From Anthoceros angustus (Eukaryota; Streptophyta; Anthocerotopsida; Anthocerotales; Anthocerotaceae), in assembly GCA_010909165.1 (NCBI GenBank), contig MU008181.1, positions 620,001-684,000 of the forward strand: DNA of 64,000 nucleotides, given 5' to 3'. Both the position numbers and the translations under genes were made by a program. Numbering within the stretch: position 1 is the first letter of the stretch; every line of letters starts with the position of its first letter. A model generated the notes under the pieces. That model was not told the origin of the DNA. It searched no databases and worked only from the letters and a program-made list of their open reading frames with translations. Positions 23,339-34,641 of this stretch are shown in pieces.

Positions 23339-24101
23339 AGATACTTGCTGGAAAGTGCAGAGTAGCTAGTACTCAAAGATGCAAAGCCTGCTGCCACACC
23401 ACTCCCAAGTGGGTTAAAGTTAAGCAAAGACATGTCACCAGTCACACAATCTGAAAAAGATGATATGAGAAATGTACCTTATAGACAGGGCGTAGGCAAA
23501 CTCATTTATGTTGCCAATACAACACGTCCTGATGTAGCTTACTCAACCAGTGCACTGTCGCAGTACCTTGAGAATCCAGGACAGGCCCACTGGACATGCG
23601 TTAAAAGGGTTTTTAGATACCTCAAAGGCACATCATACAGAGGCATAGTTTATGCACACAAGGATGGTGTGACTCTTGACCTTGAGGTATACACTGACTC
23701 CGATTATGCTGGCGACATCAACACAAGGAGGTCAATTTCAGGCTACATAGTCAACTATGCAGGTGGCCCTATTTGTTGGTCAAGCAAAAAGCATTGCTGC
23801 ACTTTCAAGCACAGGCCGTCAGGTACTGGCGGCGACCAAGGAGGTAATTTGGCTGAAGTTGCTGTTCTCCGAGCTTGGTGTTGATCTTCCAGCCTGTATC
23901 ACAATAAGGACAGATAATCAAGGATCAAAGTCTTTAGCTGAGAACCCAGTCTTTCATTTGAGAACTAAACACGTCGCTGTGGAACATCACTTGATTCGTG
24001 AGCTACTGGCAGAGGGCACAATTGCCTTGGAGTACATTCCAACACAAGAGAACCTAGCAGATATCTTAACTAAAGCTCTGGGAAAAGAGCTGCATGAATG
24101 A
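23339..24101 (+). pseudogene. Ty1/copia reverse transcriptase C-terminus and RNase H (3' part of pol)
   Basis: Here the pol frame resumes after the insertion. DAKPAATPLPSGLKLSKDMS leads into the copia RNase H region with VPYRQGVGKLIYVANTTRPD, then YTDSDYAGD (acidic residues present), RRSISGY and ALSSTGRQVLAATKE. It ends in DNQGSKSLAENP, RTKHVAVEHH, EYIPTQENLADILTKAL and a stop at 24099-24101. There is a frameshift at about 23770-23800 between the WSSKK and ALSST blocks, and a disturbed stretch at 23340-23374 next to the insertion. Together with 12924-13776 it forms one interrupted copia element. I could not identify its LTRs. Confidence 0.9.
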
Positions 24102-24197
24102 CATGTAAAAAGTCTTGGCCTAGGAGACTCCTCAGAGTTCTTAGGAACTGCAGCAGCAAATTGAAAAGCCACAAAGGCAGCAGGCCCTAACTACGGC

Positions 24198-24694
24198 CGC
24201 TGTAGGAGGAGACATCGTCAGAGTAATCGTTGAACGCTTCACTCCTGGATCTCAAGGAATAGGAATCACCACAAGACTCTGATTCACCAGGTTCAGGGCT
24301 GTCATCATCTTCTTCAGATGGCTCAGATGGCTAAGATGGCTCTGGACTGTCTAAGGGCTTGTGAGATCTCTTCCATTTCCTCTTTTCCTGGCCCGAGATC
24401 CTATCCTCAAACTTCATGTCAGACTCCTCCTCAATGCGTGTATTGGACCCTGCCAGAAGCAGTGGGAGTTTAGCAACCATCCCACTGGCAAATGCTAAAA
24501 AGGAAAACAACAAACAGATATAGTATTGGACACTTACTGTAGGTGCTAACCACATGCCCTGGGAACACCCAGCAAACCTTAACTCGCACTCGCTTCATCA
24601 CTGCCTTGGTACTGCCGATGTAAACCCTATATCACAAGGGGCTGCGAGGATGGTTGGTGGATCCGTATGTCATAATTTGGGTCTCCTTGAACAG
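24198..24694 (-). pseudogene. 3' part of a minus-strand gene split by the gypsy element
   Basis: Directly left of the target-site duplication, the minus strand continues the frame broken on the right side of the gypsy element (see 40127-40637). Joining 40122 to 24694 after removing one GTTGG copy keeps the frame open for about 20 codons (LFKETQIMTYGS and on) to a TGA at about 24639. Further down, a likely exon pair is visible. KRVRVKVCWVFPGH ends at a GTAAGT donor near 24543, and the next exon starts after TTTTTAG near 24495. That exon encodes TFASGMVAKLPLLL and then a Lys-rich and Ser/Glu/Asp-rich tail ending at about 24198. One in-frame TAG interrupts the acidic tail. The function is unknown. 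Confidence 0.45.
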
Positions 24695-24699
24695 GTTGG
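24695..24699. repeat. Target-site duplication of the gypsy element, left copy
   Basis: GTTGG directly precedes the TG that starts the left LTR and matches GTTGG at 40122-40126 directly after the right LTR. Five bp is the usual length for LTR retrotransposons. Confidence 0.8.
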
Positions 24700-27600
24700 T
24701 GTGGCGGGACTTTTGCTGATGGCCAGCCGGGCGCGCACAATCCCGTGTCGTTGTAGGAAGAAGTCCGTTCCCAAGGGAATGATAGGCCCGTTTACCGCGT
24801 TTCAGGTGATTCTTACCGTCCAGCGCTCGTTCGGTCCCAACTCACACACATACTCCTAACTACTCTAGCGTTCACCGTCTGAGGCCGGTATGGCCAAGCG
24901 TTTAAGGACCCGTTCGCGTCCGTATCGTTCACATACATCCTTCACGCATCCGGTCCTTTCCTCTCTCCTCTCACGCTACACTCTTGATCTTAGAAAAACA
25001 GATTCTGTGATCGGACCTCCTCGTCGTTCGGGCCTCTCGTCCGGGCTCTACCTCCGGAGTTCCTCCGGCTCACGCGTTCGATCCAGTTCGGTGTCGGACC
25101 GCGGCTCGGGGCGACACGGATCACCGGTCACCCTTCCACACACACACGCGTTAAGTCGTCACGGGACCTTGATCAATCTCCCGGGCTGCACCTTTCGGTG
25201 ACTCGGACTCACGTTAGCAAGAAGACTCACAAAGGTGCGCAGCAGCATCAACACCAAGAAAGATGCTTTACTAGGCGCCTCGGCCCTCTTATCTGCGCCC
25301 AAGGTGGCGTCTTTATTACACCCCTATTACGGCGATAGCCTTTCGGTATACCTAATCGGCCGCCTACCATTCCCCTATCTCCTTCGCCCAGGGGGTGGAA
25401 GGTCCACAGGCCCCTCGGAATGGGTGGTCAATCCCCGTCAGCGGTTGTGGTGCACCCAATCGGATGATCCGTGAGGCGGGCCTCCTCTCCCGGAATCACA
25501 GCCGGGTTGGGCTCGTGATCGACAACGCGTTACGGCGTCATCCTCCCTGGCCTCCACAGGTCCTTGGCGGTGGGGCCACCGGCTCGGCTCCCCTAAGCGT
25601 AAGTCGAAGGGGCTCCTCCTTCTTGCCGGCCCTCGAGGTCTGTCTCGACTCCGAACTTGAGTCCGGCTTACTGGTCCGGCCGGCTAGGTCCGACCTTGTC
25701 TGGGTCCGGACCTCGGGGTCCGGACTTATTAGGGGTCCGGACTTGAGGTCCGGACTTATTGAGTCCGGACTTGAGGTCCGGCCTCCCTCTGAGTCCGGAC
25801 AAAGTCGGACTCACGCCCACCGGGTTTCCTCCCTCACGGGACTCCTCGTGGCTCTCCTCAAGTCCTCCATGTTCCCGATCGCCCGTGACTCGCCGTTGGC
25901 CCCTCCTTCCATGGTGAGGTGCGGGTGCTTACCTCGCATCCGCTCCTCGTTACGCTCCTCGGTTGCTCCTCTCCGCGCTCCGTCATCTCAAGCAGGGGCC
26001 ACTAGGGTCCTGTCTTGTCCCGTGGCCTTCATCTCCTTGAGCCTTCCGGTCCGTCAGTGCGGCCGTCGAGGCTTCTCGCCTTGGGAGCTCGGCGTGGTAA
26101 TAGGCAAAGTCAGATCGACTTGTTGAATTGCCTCTTCCACGTGTGCGGGCACCGATACTCCCTCGCCATAAGTGTTAGGGGGCGTCTTTGCCGGCTTGTT
26201 GGCCACCTCTCTGCCCGGTTGTGGTGGGGCCGGGGCATCGCGAGGCTACAAGGCGGCCTCGGTCACCTCCTGCTGCTGCATTGCTCACCTCCGGCTCCGT
26301 CGTTTCCTTTCCGCCATGGCTTACCGCCATAGCGCGGCGTTCCCTTCCGCCTTTCTCGGTGGACCGGCTTCTTTTACGCTTCCGGTGCTCGCGCTCCCGT
26401 TCATTACGGCCTTTAGCTCGCGGCTCCTCTCAGTGATCGGATACCTCCGTCCGACTCGGACTTCCTCCTCATACATGGCACAGCAGCGTCCAACTCCTTG
26501 GATAGTCGCGATTTTCCTCCGTCTTGAGGCGGGGCCGGGCTACTGTTTCGTGCTCGAGTCGTGGATTCTCGTTGAGAATCACTGCGCTCGACGCATCTTG
26601 GGTTGTAGCTCCAGTGTCCCTTTGTCCTCCATCTGCTTCCTCCTCTGCGGTGTACTCGGAGATCCCCTATCTCCCAGTCTTGGCCCTTCCTCCTCCATAG
26701 CCTTTGTCACGGCCTTGAGTTAGCCTCGGTCTGTGACTCTCTCCACGGTTCGATCACGTCAGAGTGATCCGGTCGCTCTTCACTTGACAGGCTCGCCGCC
26801 TTTACAGGCCTCGCCCACTGCTCTGGCCGCCGCCTCCGTCCCGAGCTCTCTCTTGTGCCGGGCCTCTTCCGCCTCTGCGCTTCCCTCTTCGCTGCAAGGT
26901 CCTCCGCCCGCGCTTGGGCCTCTGAGCTTGCTTGTGACCTGTGAAGAACCTTGGCAGTCTGTGAACCGGGCCTCGCGCTCCACACCGGCGTTTCCCTTCC
27001 TCGATCCGGCGAGGGACTCCGCCTTTCCTTTGCCTCGGCCGCCTTCACTTGCTCTTGGGTTCCACCATCCTCCTCGGGTGGCCTCCACTTCACAGGTCTT
27101 CTCCATTGCACGAGACCCCAAAGCATTCCGTCCATGGCGGTAGCAGACTTCGCCGTGTTTCTTCCACGGCCGCGGTGAGGCCCCACAAAGTCCGTAGTGG
27201 GGCCGGCATTTCTCGATCCGAGGACCTCCATGCATGATCGAGTAAGTCGGAGGTTCTCCGGACCTAATCGGGACCCTCGGGTCACAGTGGTGAGTCGAGT
27301 CTCACCCTCTTGGCCCTCTTGGCCTCTAACTCCTTTGTGCCCTCTTTCTCACAGGGCTCGGAGGAGGTGAGGGGTCGGAGCAAGCTCTTTTGCCCCTTCA
27401 CAGCCGGGGCAGGGGCCGGCTCGAGGTGGGGCTGCGCGACCTCCTGCTCCTTGGGCCACGTCCCTTTGCCCCTCCTTACGCCTCTTGACCTCTTGCCACT
27501 CAGGTGGCGGGGGTAGAATCGGCACCTACGAGTCTTGCGTTGGTGGTGCCGTCTTCCGCCTCTTGGCTCCCTTGAGTTCGTCGGGGCTCGGCCGTCGTGG

Positions 27601-29087
27601 TTGTTGTTGTTGCCGGTCGGGCCGCCTCCGGCATCGGCTCCCTCCTGTCTTGTGCTCGGAGGGCACCAAAGGAGGAAGGGGAATCGCCTCCCAAACTTCC
27701 ACAGGTGGTGAGGGGTTCGCTCAGACGTATGGAGTCAGGAATCCTCGATCGTCCTCCTCCGAGTCGCTTGGTCTTGAAGGGCGACCCCCACCTCAGGCGC
27801 CCTTGCACGCTCTACTTGGCGGGGCCTCCGGCCCCCCGGGCGCCCGCTCAAGCTCTCCTCCTTAGGGGCTCGAAATGTCCCCATACATGAATCGTATTGA
27901 CCCCGATGGCGAGGCTTCGCTCCTTAGCTTGCGTGCCTCTGGCCCGGGCAGGCGAAGATAATCCTTCCCGATCCGCTCTCTTCCCATTGGGCGCATGCGA
28001 GAATACCAGCAGGTTATCACCAAGGTGATCCACCTTGGTGGCGAGTTCAATGGACAATGATCCGGGCTACCGCCCTTACTCGTATCCGGCGGATCGGATA
28101 TCAACCATCCGTTGGTTGTCATTGCGTTCGAGCCTCAACGCCGCGGCGTGGCCCTATCTTCCCCTTCGCCTTAAGGGGCTCGGCACCACGCCCCTTCTTC
28201 CTCCTTGGTTGTAGGCCATCCTCGGGACCTCAAGGTCCATCGCCTCGGGTCCTCCGGAGGTTCTTGGATCGGACCTCCTTGTTGATCGCCGCATCTTCGG
28301 GCAAACTCCGGACTAGGTAACGTTGTCAAAGGTCGAGACCATTTGGAACACGTCCGGATGCCACTCTGCACCAATTCCCCACACTTCCTCCGGCCGGGGC
28401 CAGTCCGGATAGCGCGGGTCACAATGTTGCGCTCCACGGTCCATGGCTCCCGGTCTCGGCTTTTGGGTGCCATTGCTTTCTCCTCCTCTTGTTCTTTGGC
28501 TGGCCGGAGTCCGGCACGATGTTCCTCCTTCGCGCGTTGTTGCTCCAACCCAGCGGTGCGCGCTCTAAGGCGCCCAAAAGATGGCCGAGCGGATTGCGGG
28601 CGCAAGGGGAGGATGGAGGGCTGCGGCAATGACCTCCTCCTTGGCGCTTGTGGAAGTAACGCTGGCGGAAGGCGCCTCTTCGTTGTCCGTGGCGCGAGTG
28701 CATGGCTTACTCGACCCTCGCTTCACTCGGCCTTACGCGCGCCCGGGCGTGAATACCTGCTCGGCAAGGTTACGGTCTGACCTCATGCCCGACCTCCACT
28801 CGGGGCCGTCCACGTGGCGCCGCCTCGTCATCCTCACGCCTCCGCTCCTAGGTTACTTTCACTGGCGTACTTATCCTATTTTGACACAGGTGGGTTCGGA
28901 CTTATCCGTTACTCGGCGTAGTCGGAGCTTGCCATAGTGGTCGGGGTCCGTTGTTCACTCCAGTCGGAGTATACTCGAGCCTCGTCCGGCGCTACCCCAA
29001 TTTATTCCTCCTTTTCCGCCTTATTTATCCTTCAATCCTAAAAAGCGAAACCCTACTTATTTCTTAACTCCCGAGTGCATAGCCACA
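24700..29087 (-). repeat. 3' LTR of the gypsy element (left, 4.4 kb)
   Basis: The LTR runs from TGTGGCGGGACTT to GCATAGCCACA, with 6-bp inverted ends TGTGGC and GCCACA. It is GC-rich and holds a cluster of TCCGGA palindromes at about 25700-25805. It aligns with the right LTR over its whole length, with long identical runs separated by clusters of 1-10 bp indels. Open frames within it are not recognised as genes. Confidence 0.9.
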
Positions 29088-29089
29088 TA

Positions 29090-29099
29090 CTCCCTTCTC
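29090..29099 (-). other. Polypurine tract
   Basis: On the minus strand GAGAAGGGAG stands two bases before the TG that opens the 3' LTR. This is the expected place and composition for the plus-strand primer of a retrotransposon. Confidence 0.75.
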
Positions 29100-29567
29100 A
29101 TCATTGGCGTCTCGCCAACACTAAGCATGATACTTCTTCACCGCCACCCGTTTAGGTGGGCTCTCCATCTAGCCGTGGTGACGGACCCGTTGTCATATAC
29201 TTGCACCACTTGTACGGACCCATCCATCTCGGTGAAGTTTGCACGGAAAATGCATGTCGACTATCATAAAGGAGGGCGGTCCCTTCCTTTACATACTCGA
29301 TTCGCGATCGATCGTGCCAAATCTTTATTTGGTTTTGCATCTTGGTGAGCTTCTTCCCTGTCCTCTGTGTCCCCCAAGAGTCGCTCGGTGGCTTTCCTCT
29401 CTGTCAGTCTCCCTTCCATCATTACTCGAAAAGTGGGCACTTCAAACTCTCGGCATTACGGAGAGTGTCGTAGGTCAAGTAAGGGGTCCGTTGTGTGGTC
29501 ACCTTCTGCTGTCCGGGCATACAGTCGGATGGCGACTTATCCAGTCATGGGCGTAGTTCCTTTGAGT

Positions 29568-30343
29568 TTATTGAGATCCTGCGGATGAGCCCATTTGTCT
29601 TCTCTGTCGACCCATTGGCCTTAGGATTGTAGGGTGCCGTCTTGCGATGATTGATGCGAAATACTCCGTCATGGCGGCCACCACATCATTAAGGAAATGG
29701 GTTCCCCTATCACTTACCAAGCTGCGGACATCCGTGCGGGTTATGATGTTCTCGTCGAATTTGGCCACGGTATTTGCGAGTCCGTTCTTGTCGCCGCCTC
29801 TACCCACAGTGCGATGGTCGTTGCCACCGGGATGTATCTCCTTTGTGTGTGTCTTGTCGTGGTGTATGGGTCCAACAAAGTCAATACCCACTTTTCGAAG
29901 GTGCGGTGCCAATATCGGTACTAGCCTTTGTGTCGTCGGGGTTGGCTTTCCGATCCGACAAGCATCACACTTCTTCCTAAGCGGTGGGTGTCCCCATACA
30001 TTGTTGGCCACGGTATCCGCTTCAAAATCTTTTGGTGGTGACTGTCTTTGCGTAGTGTCACCCCAATCCTTCGTGCATTCCCTTGGCTCCACATCTCTGC
30101 GGTTGCAAGTACCTTCGTTCTACTCTCCGGCCCTAATTTGAACACACACCGTTGTACATTACGAAGGGTCGAGCATAGTGCACGAATGCCTCCCTCATCA
30201 CAGTCATTTTGAAGCTCCATTCCCAGGTACCGCTTTCTTCGTGGGTCGGACGGGCGGGCCCTCCCTTCTCCACTAAAATGATTCGTAGCTTGGGGTTGTC
30301 TGGGCTCCTCGGTTGTACTTTTCTGCGGCAACCAATGTCTCAT
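29568..30343 (-). pseudogene. Gypsy integrase, frameshifted
   Basis: Reading on the minus strand, the region holds the end of a zinc-binding domain (KKCDACRIGKP) and then an integrase core. The first Asp lies in VGIDFVGPI and the second in VSDRGTHF. The third acidic residue is expected in the ANGSTEKTNG block near 29600-29630, which is in another frame. At least two frame changes occur. The domain would insert the element cDNA into host DNA. It is the last pol domain before the 3' LTR. Confidence 0.8.
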
Positions 30344-30468
30344 CCGAGCGCATCTTCACGATCTCTCAACACACTCTGTTTTCAATCGTGACGAAATCGC
30401 ATTTTGGTCTGCCTCCCTTGTCTTGTTTCCACTTGACGTGAACTCCTGCGGCAACAATATCCACCTTG

Positions 30469-30678
30469 CTATCCGTCCGGACGGTCCGTCTTATTCACCG
30501 GATGCTTGACAAAGTGGTCTACATAGAACACAAACTCCTTTGGGTAGGTAGTGTCGAATTTCTTGGACATATACCATACCCGGTGCTTGGCCTCTGTAGT
30601 TGTGTATTTTCGTTCGCGTGGTGTATCGTCCGGCGTAGTATACGGGATAATCCGCTTGTCGTCCTTACGGCTCGGCAC
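30469..30678 (-). pseudogene. Gypsy RNase H fragment
   Basis: The minus strand encodes the stretch ERKYTTTEAKHRVWYMSKKF then FVFYVDH, which is the conserved RNase H region of Ty3/gypsy pol (tether and YVDH block). The flanks are frameshifted. It lies between the reverse transcriptase and integrase remnants, as the gypsy order requires. Confidence 0.75.
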
Positions 30679-30839
30679 TACTCCGATAGCAAAGCGGACA
30701 CATCTACATACACATGAAATTTCTGCTCGATCCGGTCCTCTTAGAACCGGTCACCAAGGTGTTACGTAAATCCCGAAGGCCTCCTCTCGCTCACGTGACG
30801 GTCCAAACCTCCTCCTTCCATGATGTTACATCAACTTAG

Positions 30840-31490
30840 CGCCCTCTTGCAAAGTCCTTAATAAACCGGTAGTATCCCACCATTCCGAAACCTCTCGGCT
30901 CCTTTAGGTTCGTCTGGAGGCGGATGACCGGACCTTGTCTGGTCCACCTCGATTCCAGCCGATGTCAACAAGATTCCCTCCGTCATTCCAAAGTAGCATT
31001 TCTCGGGTGTAGGCTCAATTGAGTCTCCGGCTCAAGCACCTTCTTAGATGCCCAAGGTGTTTGTCCTGCTCCCCATGCACACAAAATCATCCAGAATATC
31101 TCCATGAAGTCCCTCGAAGTCACGGAAGGCGTTGGTCACCATACGCATGAGCGACCACAGGCGCTCGGTCATCCCAAAGGCACTTCTCTTGTAGGCAAGC
31201 GTACCTCCGTAGTGAAGGTCGTCTTGTCCCGGTCAAACTCCCTTAGGTGCAATTGGTTATATCCGGAGTAGCCATCCGGAAGGAGTAAGTAGTCGTCCGA
31301 CCACCTTGTCCAAAATGTCGTCTCTGAATGGCATCGGAAGTGGTCCTTCTCCGTTCTTGAGCTTCCTCAATCTTGGCATACCGAATTTGTCTGGTTTCTT
31401 GGGAACCACCACAATCAGCGACCCACCACTTTGTGTGATGGGGAAAATGATGTCGCCTCCGGTACTTATCAAGGACCTCCTTCACCTTGA
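30840..31490 (-). pseudogene. Gypsy reverse transcriptase, frameshifted
   Basis: The minus-strand motifs are FPITQSGGSLIVVVPKKPDK, then RKLKNGEGPLPMPFRDDILD and a following YSFRMATPDITNC-like block in a second frame. These match the N-terminal half of the gypsy reverse transcriptase (the VVVPKK and PLPF..D..LD blocks). Downstream sequence to about 30840 keeps pieces of the palm and thumb in changing frames (for example a CYFGM block). The YxDD core cannot be read intact. Confidence 0.7.
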
Positions 31491-32228
31491 TCGAATACTT
31501 GGGGTTGAGCTTGTATTGTCCATTCGGGTGGCACGCTCACGGCTTCAAATCGATCTTATGCTCTCCCACTTCTTGAATGCCCTTCATGTCCGTGACCTTG
31601 AAGGCGAACACCTCATAAAACTCCCCATGCTTTAGTCCTTCCTTGGTCCGAGGCATGCCTTTCTTAAACTTGAGAATTTTTGGCGGACCTCCACTTCTTC
31701 CACGTCGTCCGGGTTCACGTCTCCGTTCCGTCTTGCCTCGGCGTCCAAACCCTCGTCCTCCTCTGGGGATCGTCCTCTCGCATCCCCATTCTGAAGAGCT
31801 CGTCGGAGGTGAATCGTGTTACTCCTTGATGTCCGCTTTTCCTTGGTCCGACTCTTGTTGTCTCCCTTGTCTTTGGTCCGACCTCCTCTTCACTTCCTTC
31901 CTCCGGCCCGTTGTGGCGTTTACTCGAAAACAATCAATCACTTCCGCAAAGGCATCCCGTAGTCCATCTCCTCCTCGGACCGGCGGATCTTGGCGAAAGT
32001 CGCCTCCTCGGAACTATCTTGTTCGTCGCGGTGGAGTCCTCCGAGGTATACCCTTTAGTGCTCACGGTTTCCCACAATAGGTGTCCTTGCTCCGGTGATA
32101 GCAACCCTCCCTTCGCACCTTAGGGTCCCGTCCAGGCTTGAAGTGAATCTCCTTCCTTCCAAAGTGTAGCTTTGCAGGCCAACCCGGCCATGGCCAACAC
32201 CTCATACCCTAATGGTCCGGCGGTTTGA

Positions 32229-32443
32229 TCACAACAAAATCCGGTTTGTAGGGTGCGCTATGGTGGCCAAGACTCGGTTAACTCCCGCGGATCTCTTCTT
32301 GACATATACGCCATTCTCGAGTCTTCGTTGAGGTTGAAGGATGTGAAGCCCAATTTTCGTGCCGTGGCTTGGTGATGAGGTTGACTCGGACCCGTGTCCA
32401 GCAGTACATCCTTGATGATACATCCAATCTCCACTTGTACCAC
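32229..32443 (-). pseudogene. Gypsy aspartic protease fragment
   Basis: The minus strand encodes VQVEIGCIIKDVLLDTG, with the LLDTG catalytic motif of retroviral-type aspartic proteases preceded by the expected hydrophobic strand. The following residues fall in a different frame (GSESTSSPS...). It lies between the gag-like region and the reverse transcriptase. Confidence 0.7.
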
Positions 32444-32820
32444 GCCAGGTCCGTATGGGACACCACCCTCACTTCCATGTGCTACCCTTCACGGCTTTGG
32501 TGCTCATGTGGGTTTCCCCTAAGACGGACCTCTTGCCGGTTGGTTATCGGTATGTCGAAAGGACACAAGGTCTGCGATTCATCATCGGTCGCCACATTAA
32601 AGGCGGGCTTCTACCCCAATCGAGGATCCTGCTGCTGCGTCCTCATCCTCTCCCGGTCACTTGTGTTACGGTATTCTCCGGATGCTTGCGCATTTCCTCC
32701 TGCAACATCTCGGTCACCTCCGGACTCGTCCTGGAAGCTAACGTCGCCGTCGCGGGAGGCCGTTCCTTCTCCACTGTCATCTGGGAGAACTTCCTTGGGT
32801 AATCCCTCGGCGGCTGCCCG

Positions 32821-34574
32821 TCAGCCCTCCTTCATCGGTCGGATCCTCTGCTGGTATTTCCGGTTTGATTGCCTTCCTCGGCGTCGTGGCTTCCTCCGAT
32901 CTTGTTCTTCTTCAATGGCGCCTTTCTCGTCGCTCCTTCCTTCCCTGATAGACACCTCAAGATTTCCACTCCCAACTCCCTTCCTTTCGACACCCCCGTA
33001 CCTTCTTGTTCTTTTCCATCTCGCACAGGAATCTCTTCCCACTCCATGGAGCATCTTGACTTGCCGGTCACGGTCTTAGGAGGTGGCGTTGGTGGTCGGG
33101 GTTCTCCGCTTGGTGTGGCATATCGTGACCCTTGTGAGGGTTGGGACATAGCGTCTTGCATCATATGCCCGGCCCTTGCATCGCCACCAGCTCGAAGTCC
33201 CCATTACCACCTCGTTGGAGTGCGGACACGCGTTGGAGTAATGGCGGGATTCCAGTTCCAACGGACCACGGCCGTCGGAGGATACGAAGGGGCTCCCATG
33301 CGGTCTTTGCATCGGTGGGGCTCGTTGTATTGACGGACCTCCGGTTGGCGGATACATGGTTTTGGGATATCGCGGCCCGGAGGGCTTCACATGCACTGAT
33401 AGGCCTCTTCCCATTGCTCCTCGGCCTCCTCCTCGTATTCGTAGTCCACTTGATGCACCGAGGCGGTTGGATTGGATTCGAATGGCCGTGTTCTTGGCAC
33501 GGCACACGAGATGCGTTCGTAGTCGGTGTTTTCCGCGCTCGGTCCTTAACACAGTTTATCGCGGTCCTCTACTCTCTTTATCACTTTTCCGGGTCCTCCG
33601 CGGACTGCTACCTCCTTTGAGGGAGTCGGGTCCGGTGGAGCTTCTCGGACGGTCTTGGTGTCACCACCTCCTTCTTACCACCTTCTTTTTGGCGGGGCTT
33701 TCTTGCTCTTCTTCTTGCGGGATACTCTTCCTCGCTAGAGACCTCCGTCTCTTCTTGGACGTTGCTCCTCCTCCAAGACACCTCCGATTGGTCTTCCTCC
33801 TCCTCGAAGACTCTTCCTCCTCGAGTCCCGAACCCGTTTCTTCTTCTTCTTCTTGCCTCCTTGGCGGATTTCTTTATCCTCGATGTAGCGATTCCTCGTA
33901 GTTTTCGGCCGCTCGACCGCCTTGCCCACGTCCTTCTCGGCGCGGCGTGCACGGCCATGGGTTTGGCTAGGCCGGCCGCGAACCACCGTCGCTTGCATCG
34001 TGGTATGGGTTGGATGCCGATCCTCGGGGCATAGACGCTCGATGTCTGAGCTTCTCCTTCTTCCTCGCTTGATTTTCCAACTTTGATAATACATACCCCT
34101 CACGGTGATCCCTCGAAACCGTTCTAAGAAGGCATTTTCAAAGCTTCAAGCGAGGCGGGTGGGGCATTCTCCGGTGGTCGGTACTTTCTCCGATACCATT
34201 GAGCGGTTCCTCGGAGAACCCCTTGGAAAAATTTGGATGAGCGTCGACTCCCTCTCCGTTGAAGTTGGCTTTGGACGAAGTCCTCCACAAAGGTCTCGCA
34301 TCCGCTCCTTCTTCCCTCCGAATATGGAATGCGCTTGTTTGGTCGGTAGGGGCCATGGCTGCGCCATCGATTGGGTTAGGCGTGGTCCTACCTTCTTCCG
34401 TTGGCGTCCCTCGTACCCGTACTCGTCTTGGTCCGACAATTCGACCACGTTCTCCCTCCTCGATCGGCGGTGCTCTCTCGTTGGGTTTGGCGTCTCTCCT
34501 CTCACGGCTCGGAGAGCACCGAGGTGACCACGTCCATCCTCCGGTTCACTCTTGGACCGTCGCTCGACACGCAT
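32821..34574 (-). pseudogene. Gypsy gag-like region, frameshifted
   Basis: Minus-strand frames at 34574-34146, 34103-33735 and further down give charged, Arg/Glu-rich sequence of the kind seen in gag of long gypsy elements. One part spells FFQGVLRGTAQWYRRK-like residues across frames, resembling the gag core where Trp/Tyr follows the capsid helix. No zinc knuckle is clearly visible. The assignment rests mainly on position, just after the primer-binding site and before the protease. Confidence 0.55.
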
Positions 34575-34620
34575 TCACTTACCTTCTCTTCCTAAGGCGC
34601 ACTGCGGCACCACACCGATT

Positions 34621-34638
34621 TCATTCCCAGCGGCGCCA
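34621..34638 (-). other. Primer-binding site of the gypsy element
   Basis: On the minus strand TGGCGCCGCTGGGAATGA begins three bases after the CA end of the 5' LTR. TGGCGCC is the start of the primer-binding site in several plant Ty3/gypsy groups, including Athila. The tRNA species is not assigned here. Confidence 0.65.
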
Positions 34639-34641
34639 AAA

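Noticed and set aside
24885-24910. tRNA-like A box (GGTATGGCCAAGCGTTTAAGG) in the LTR, again at 34811
   Set aside because: No B box, acceptor stem or anticodon arm can be formed from the following sequence, and it is part of a repeated LTR.
25395-26723. Long open frames within the left gypsy LTR (up to 243 codons)
   Set aside because: They do not survive in the right LTR, where indels shift the frames, and they show no domain.
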